A stretch of DNA of 64,000 nt from NCBI RefSeq assembly GCF_030646115.1, contig NZ_JAUSMX010000018.1, positions 1 through 64,000 on the forward strand, written 5' to 3'. Source of the stretch: Fluviicoccus sp. (GTDB lineage Bacteria > Pseudomonadota > Gammaproteobacteria > Pseudomonadales > Moraxellaceae). The notes below the pieces were generated by a model. The model searched no databases and had not been told where the DNA came from. It saw nothing but the letters and a program-made list of their open reading frames with translations. This document shows positions 62,358 through 64,000 of this stretch, in pieces. The stretch's first letter is position 1; every line of letters begins with the position of its first letter. The translations under genes and the position numbers were made by a program.

Positions 62358-64000
62358 ATGACCTTCCATCGCAACCTGCTGGCTTTATCCATCCTGACCG
62401 CACTGTCCGCCGCCGCCCATGCCGGTGACGAGCCGACCCGCCTGCCCACCATCCTGGTGACCGCTCCCGGCATGGACCAGCCGCTGCAAGTGCATACCGA
62501 CCCGCGAACCCCGCGCCAACCCCTGCCCGCCCACGATGGCGCCGACTTCCTGAAGACCATCCCCGGCTTCAATGTGGTGCGTAAGAGCGGCACCGACGGC
62601 GACGCCACCTTCCGCGGGCTGGCCGGTTCACGGCTGGGCGTGCTGGTTGATGGTGAGAACATTCTGGGTGGCTGCAACGCCCGCATGGACGCCCCGACGG
62701 CGTATATTTACCCGGAAATCTACAACGCCATTACCGTGATCAAGGGACCGCAGACCGTGCAGCACGGCCCCGGCAACTCGGCCGCCACCATCCTCTTCGA
62801 GCGCAAGGTCAAGGCCTTCAGCGAACCGGGCTATCGCGGTTACGCCAGCCTGCTGGGCGGCAGCGCCGGTCGCCATGATGAAATCCTGGATGCCCAGTTC
62901 GGCAATACCCTGGGTTATGTGCAACTGACCGGCAGCAACTCCGCCTCGGGAGATTATCAGGACGGTGACGGCAACGACGTGCATTCGGAATTCAAGCGTC
63001 ACAGCGTCAATGGCGCGCTAGGCTGGACTCCGGGTAAAGACTCCCGACTCGAACTCTCCGGCGCACAAAGCGATGGTGAAGCGGCGTATGCCGACCGGGG
63101 CATGGACGGCACCAAGTTCCTTCGCAACAGCGCCAGCCTGCGCGGCGAATGGAAAAACCTCGGCCCGGTCGACAAACTGGACATTCTGCTCTATGAAAAC
63201 AGCGTCGACCACATCATGGATGACCAGACCCTGCGCAAGCCCGGCACCATGGGCTACGCCAACCCGAAACGCGAAACCCGCGGCGGCAAGATTGCCGGGA
63301 TGTTCGCCGTGTCCTGGGAAACCACCCTGACCCTGGGGCTGGATGCGCAGGAAAACGACCACAGCTCCCGCAGCGCCCCGGCCAGCGGGGTTTACAAGGC
63401 TTGGATCAATGACGCTTCGTTCAGCCAGCAGGGAATGTTCGCCGAAATGGAACATGCCTTGGGTGAGCGTCAGCGCGTGCTGGCCGGTGCGCGTTTCGAC
63501 CAATGGGAAGCGACCGACCAACGCCCCATGCTGATGGTGATGACCATGGGCGGCATGGCCATGAACCCGAACCCGACTGCCGGCCATACCCGGGATGACA
63601 ATCTCAGCAGCGGCTTCTTGCGCTACGAACAGGACCTGAGCGGCAGTCCCACCACCGTGTTCGCCGGGCTCAGCCAGAGTGAGCGCTTCCCGGACTACTG
63701 GGAACTGGTGGCCAAGCGCGGCGCCACGTCCAACAGCGCCTTCGACACCGCCGCCCCGGAAAAGACCCTGCAACTGGACTTCGGCGCCCTCTACAAATCG
63801 GAGCGTACCGAGTACTCCGCCTCGCTGTTCTACAACCGCATCCAGGACTACCTGCTGGTGGACTACACCTTCATGGGCATGGACAAGATGGCCACCGGCG
63901 TCACCCGCAACATCGACGCCCGCAGCTTCGGCGGTGAGTTGGGTGCAGCCAGGGAATTCGGCGCTTGGAAAGCCGATGCGACGCTGGCCTATACCCGAGG
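62358..64000 (+). CDS. oprC: TonB-dependent copper receptor (OprC/NosA type), cut by window end
   Basis: Outer-membrane receptor; 547 codons are present and the barrel's C-terminal part lies beyond the window. A signal peptide (LSILTALSAAAHA) is followed by a plug domain with TILVTAPGMDQP, DFLKTIPGFNVVRKSG and VIKGPQTVQHGPGN. The copper motif GGCNARMDAP gives Cys106 and Met110, matching the CxxxM Cu(I) site described for OprC. Met-rich loops (MLMVMTMGGMAMNP, TFMGMDKM) also suit copper. AGGAA is eight bases before the ATG. Confidence 0.92.
   Translation, partial: MTFHRNLLALSILTALSAAAHAGDEPTRLPTILVTAPGMDQPLQVHTDPRTPRQPLPAHDGADFLKTIPGFNVVRKSGTDGDATFRGLAGSRLGVLVDGENILGGCNARMDAPTAYIYPEIYNAITVIKGPQTVQHGPGNSAATILFERKVKAFSEPGYRGYASLLGGSAGRHDEILDAQFGNTLGYVQLTGSNSASGDYQDGDGNDVHSEFKRHSVNGALGWTPGKDSRLELSGAQSDGEAAYADRGMDGTKFLRNSASLRGEWKNLGPVDKLDILLYENSVDHIMDDQTLRKPGTMGYANPKRETRGGKIAGMFAVSWETTLTLGLDAQENDHSSRSAPASGVYKAWINDASFSQQGMFAEMEHALGERQRVLAGARFDQWEATDQRPMLMVMTMGGMAMNPNPTAGHTRDDNLSSGFLRYEQDLSGSPTTVFAGLSQSERFPDYWELVAKRGATSNSAFDTAAPEKTLQLDFGALYKSERTEYSASLFYNRIQDYLLVDYTFMGMDKMATGVTRNIDARSFGGELGAAREFGAWKADATLAYTR

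Overview
The window looks like chromosomal DNA from a GC-rich gammaproteobacterium of the Pseudomonadales type, possibly the Moraxellaceae/Perlucidibaca side. This is an inference from gene content and order, because no rRNA gene is inside the window. The block ilvB-ilvH-ilvC-pssA-msrP-msrQ followed by an rRNA-type promoter matches the order I recall around a ribosomal operon in Pseudomonas. Other lineage hints are bioB-F-H-C-D, three AdeT-like proteins, a wax-ester synthase-type acyltransferase, an AraC/hydrolase/ferredoxin-reductase/desaturase block and an OprC-type copper receptor.

Layout. 1-6.4 kb (minus strand): branched-chain amino-acid synthesis, phosphatidylserine synthase and the MsrPQ periplasmic methionine-sulfoxide repair pair, with a strong stable-RNA promoter firing off the left edge. 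6.5-8.4 kb: a DUF4124 protein and a membrane-anchored C13 (caspase-like) protease. 8.5-12.9 kb: a five-gene biotin operon with translationally coupled junctions and a possible operator. 13-20.5 kb: comF, corA, a carboxypeptidase-like protein, priA, a UPF0016 manganese exporter under a yybP-ykoY riboswitch, then pirin with its LysR neighbour. 21.7-31.5 kb: three tandem AdeT-like secreted proteins, a divergent DUF692 (multinuclear iron oxidase-like) protein with a partner gene, a large MASE1 hybrid kinase, a WbuC-like cupin and a RidA protein. 31.5-37.7 kb: a binding-protein/GGDEF fusion, Slt, MiaB and two small proteins. 37.8-45.4 kb: Amt behind a sigma-54 promoter, an AraC regulator, the lipid-modification block, GNAT and a Crp-like regulator. 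45.5-51.1 kb: DUF962, creatininase-like, tautomerase, BenE, GST/LysR and a secreted protein.

51.2-54.7 kb is an AT-rich island. It lies between two copies of the 5' end of phoH (107 bp, 100 of 107 identical). It carries a truncated DUF1016 gene, an NTF2+DUF4241 immunity-like gene, a convincing integron attC recombination site and a Sel1-repeat gene, but no integrase. This is the most unusual part of the window.

54.7-58.7 kb is the phoH-ybeY-corC-lnt operon. The window ends with a nitronate monooxygenase-like enzyme, a WS/DGAT acyltransferase, a TonB-like protein and a copper TonB-dependent receptor cut by the right edge.

The best candidates for undescribed biology are the cassette island at phoH and the AdeT/DUF692 neighbourhood. 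No CRISPR array, tRNA, rRNA gene, transposase or integrase was seen.
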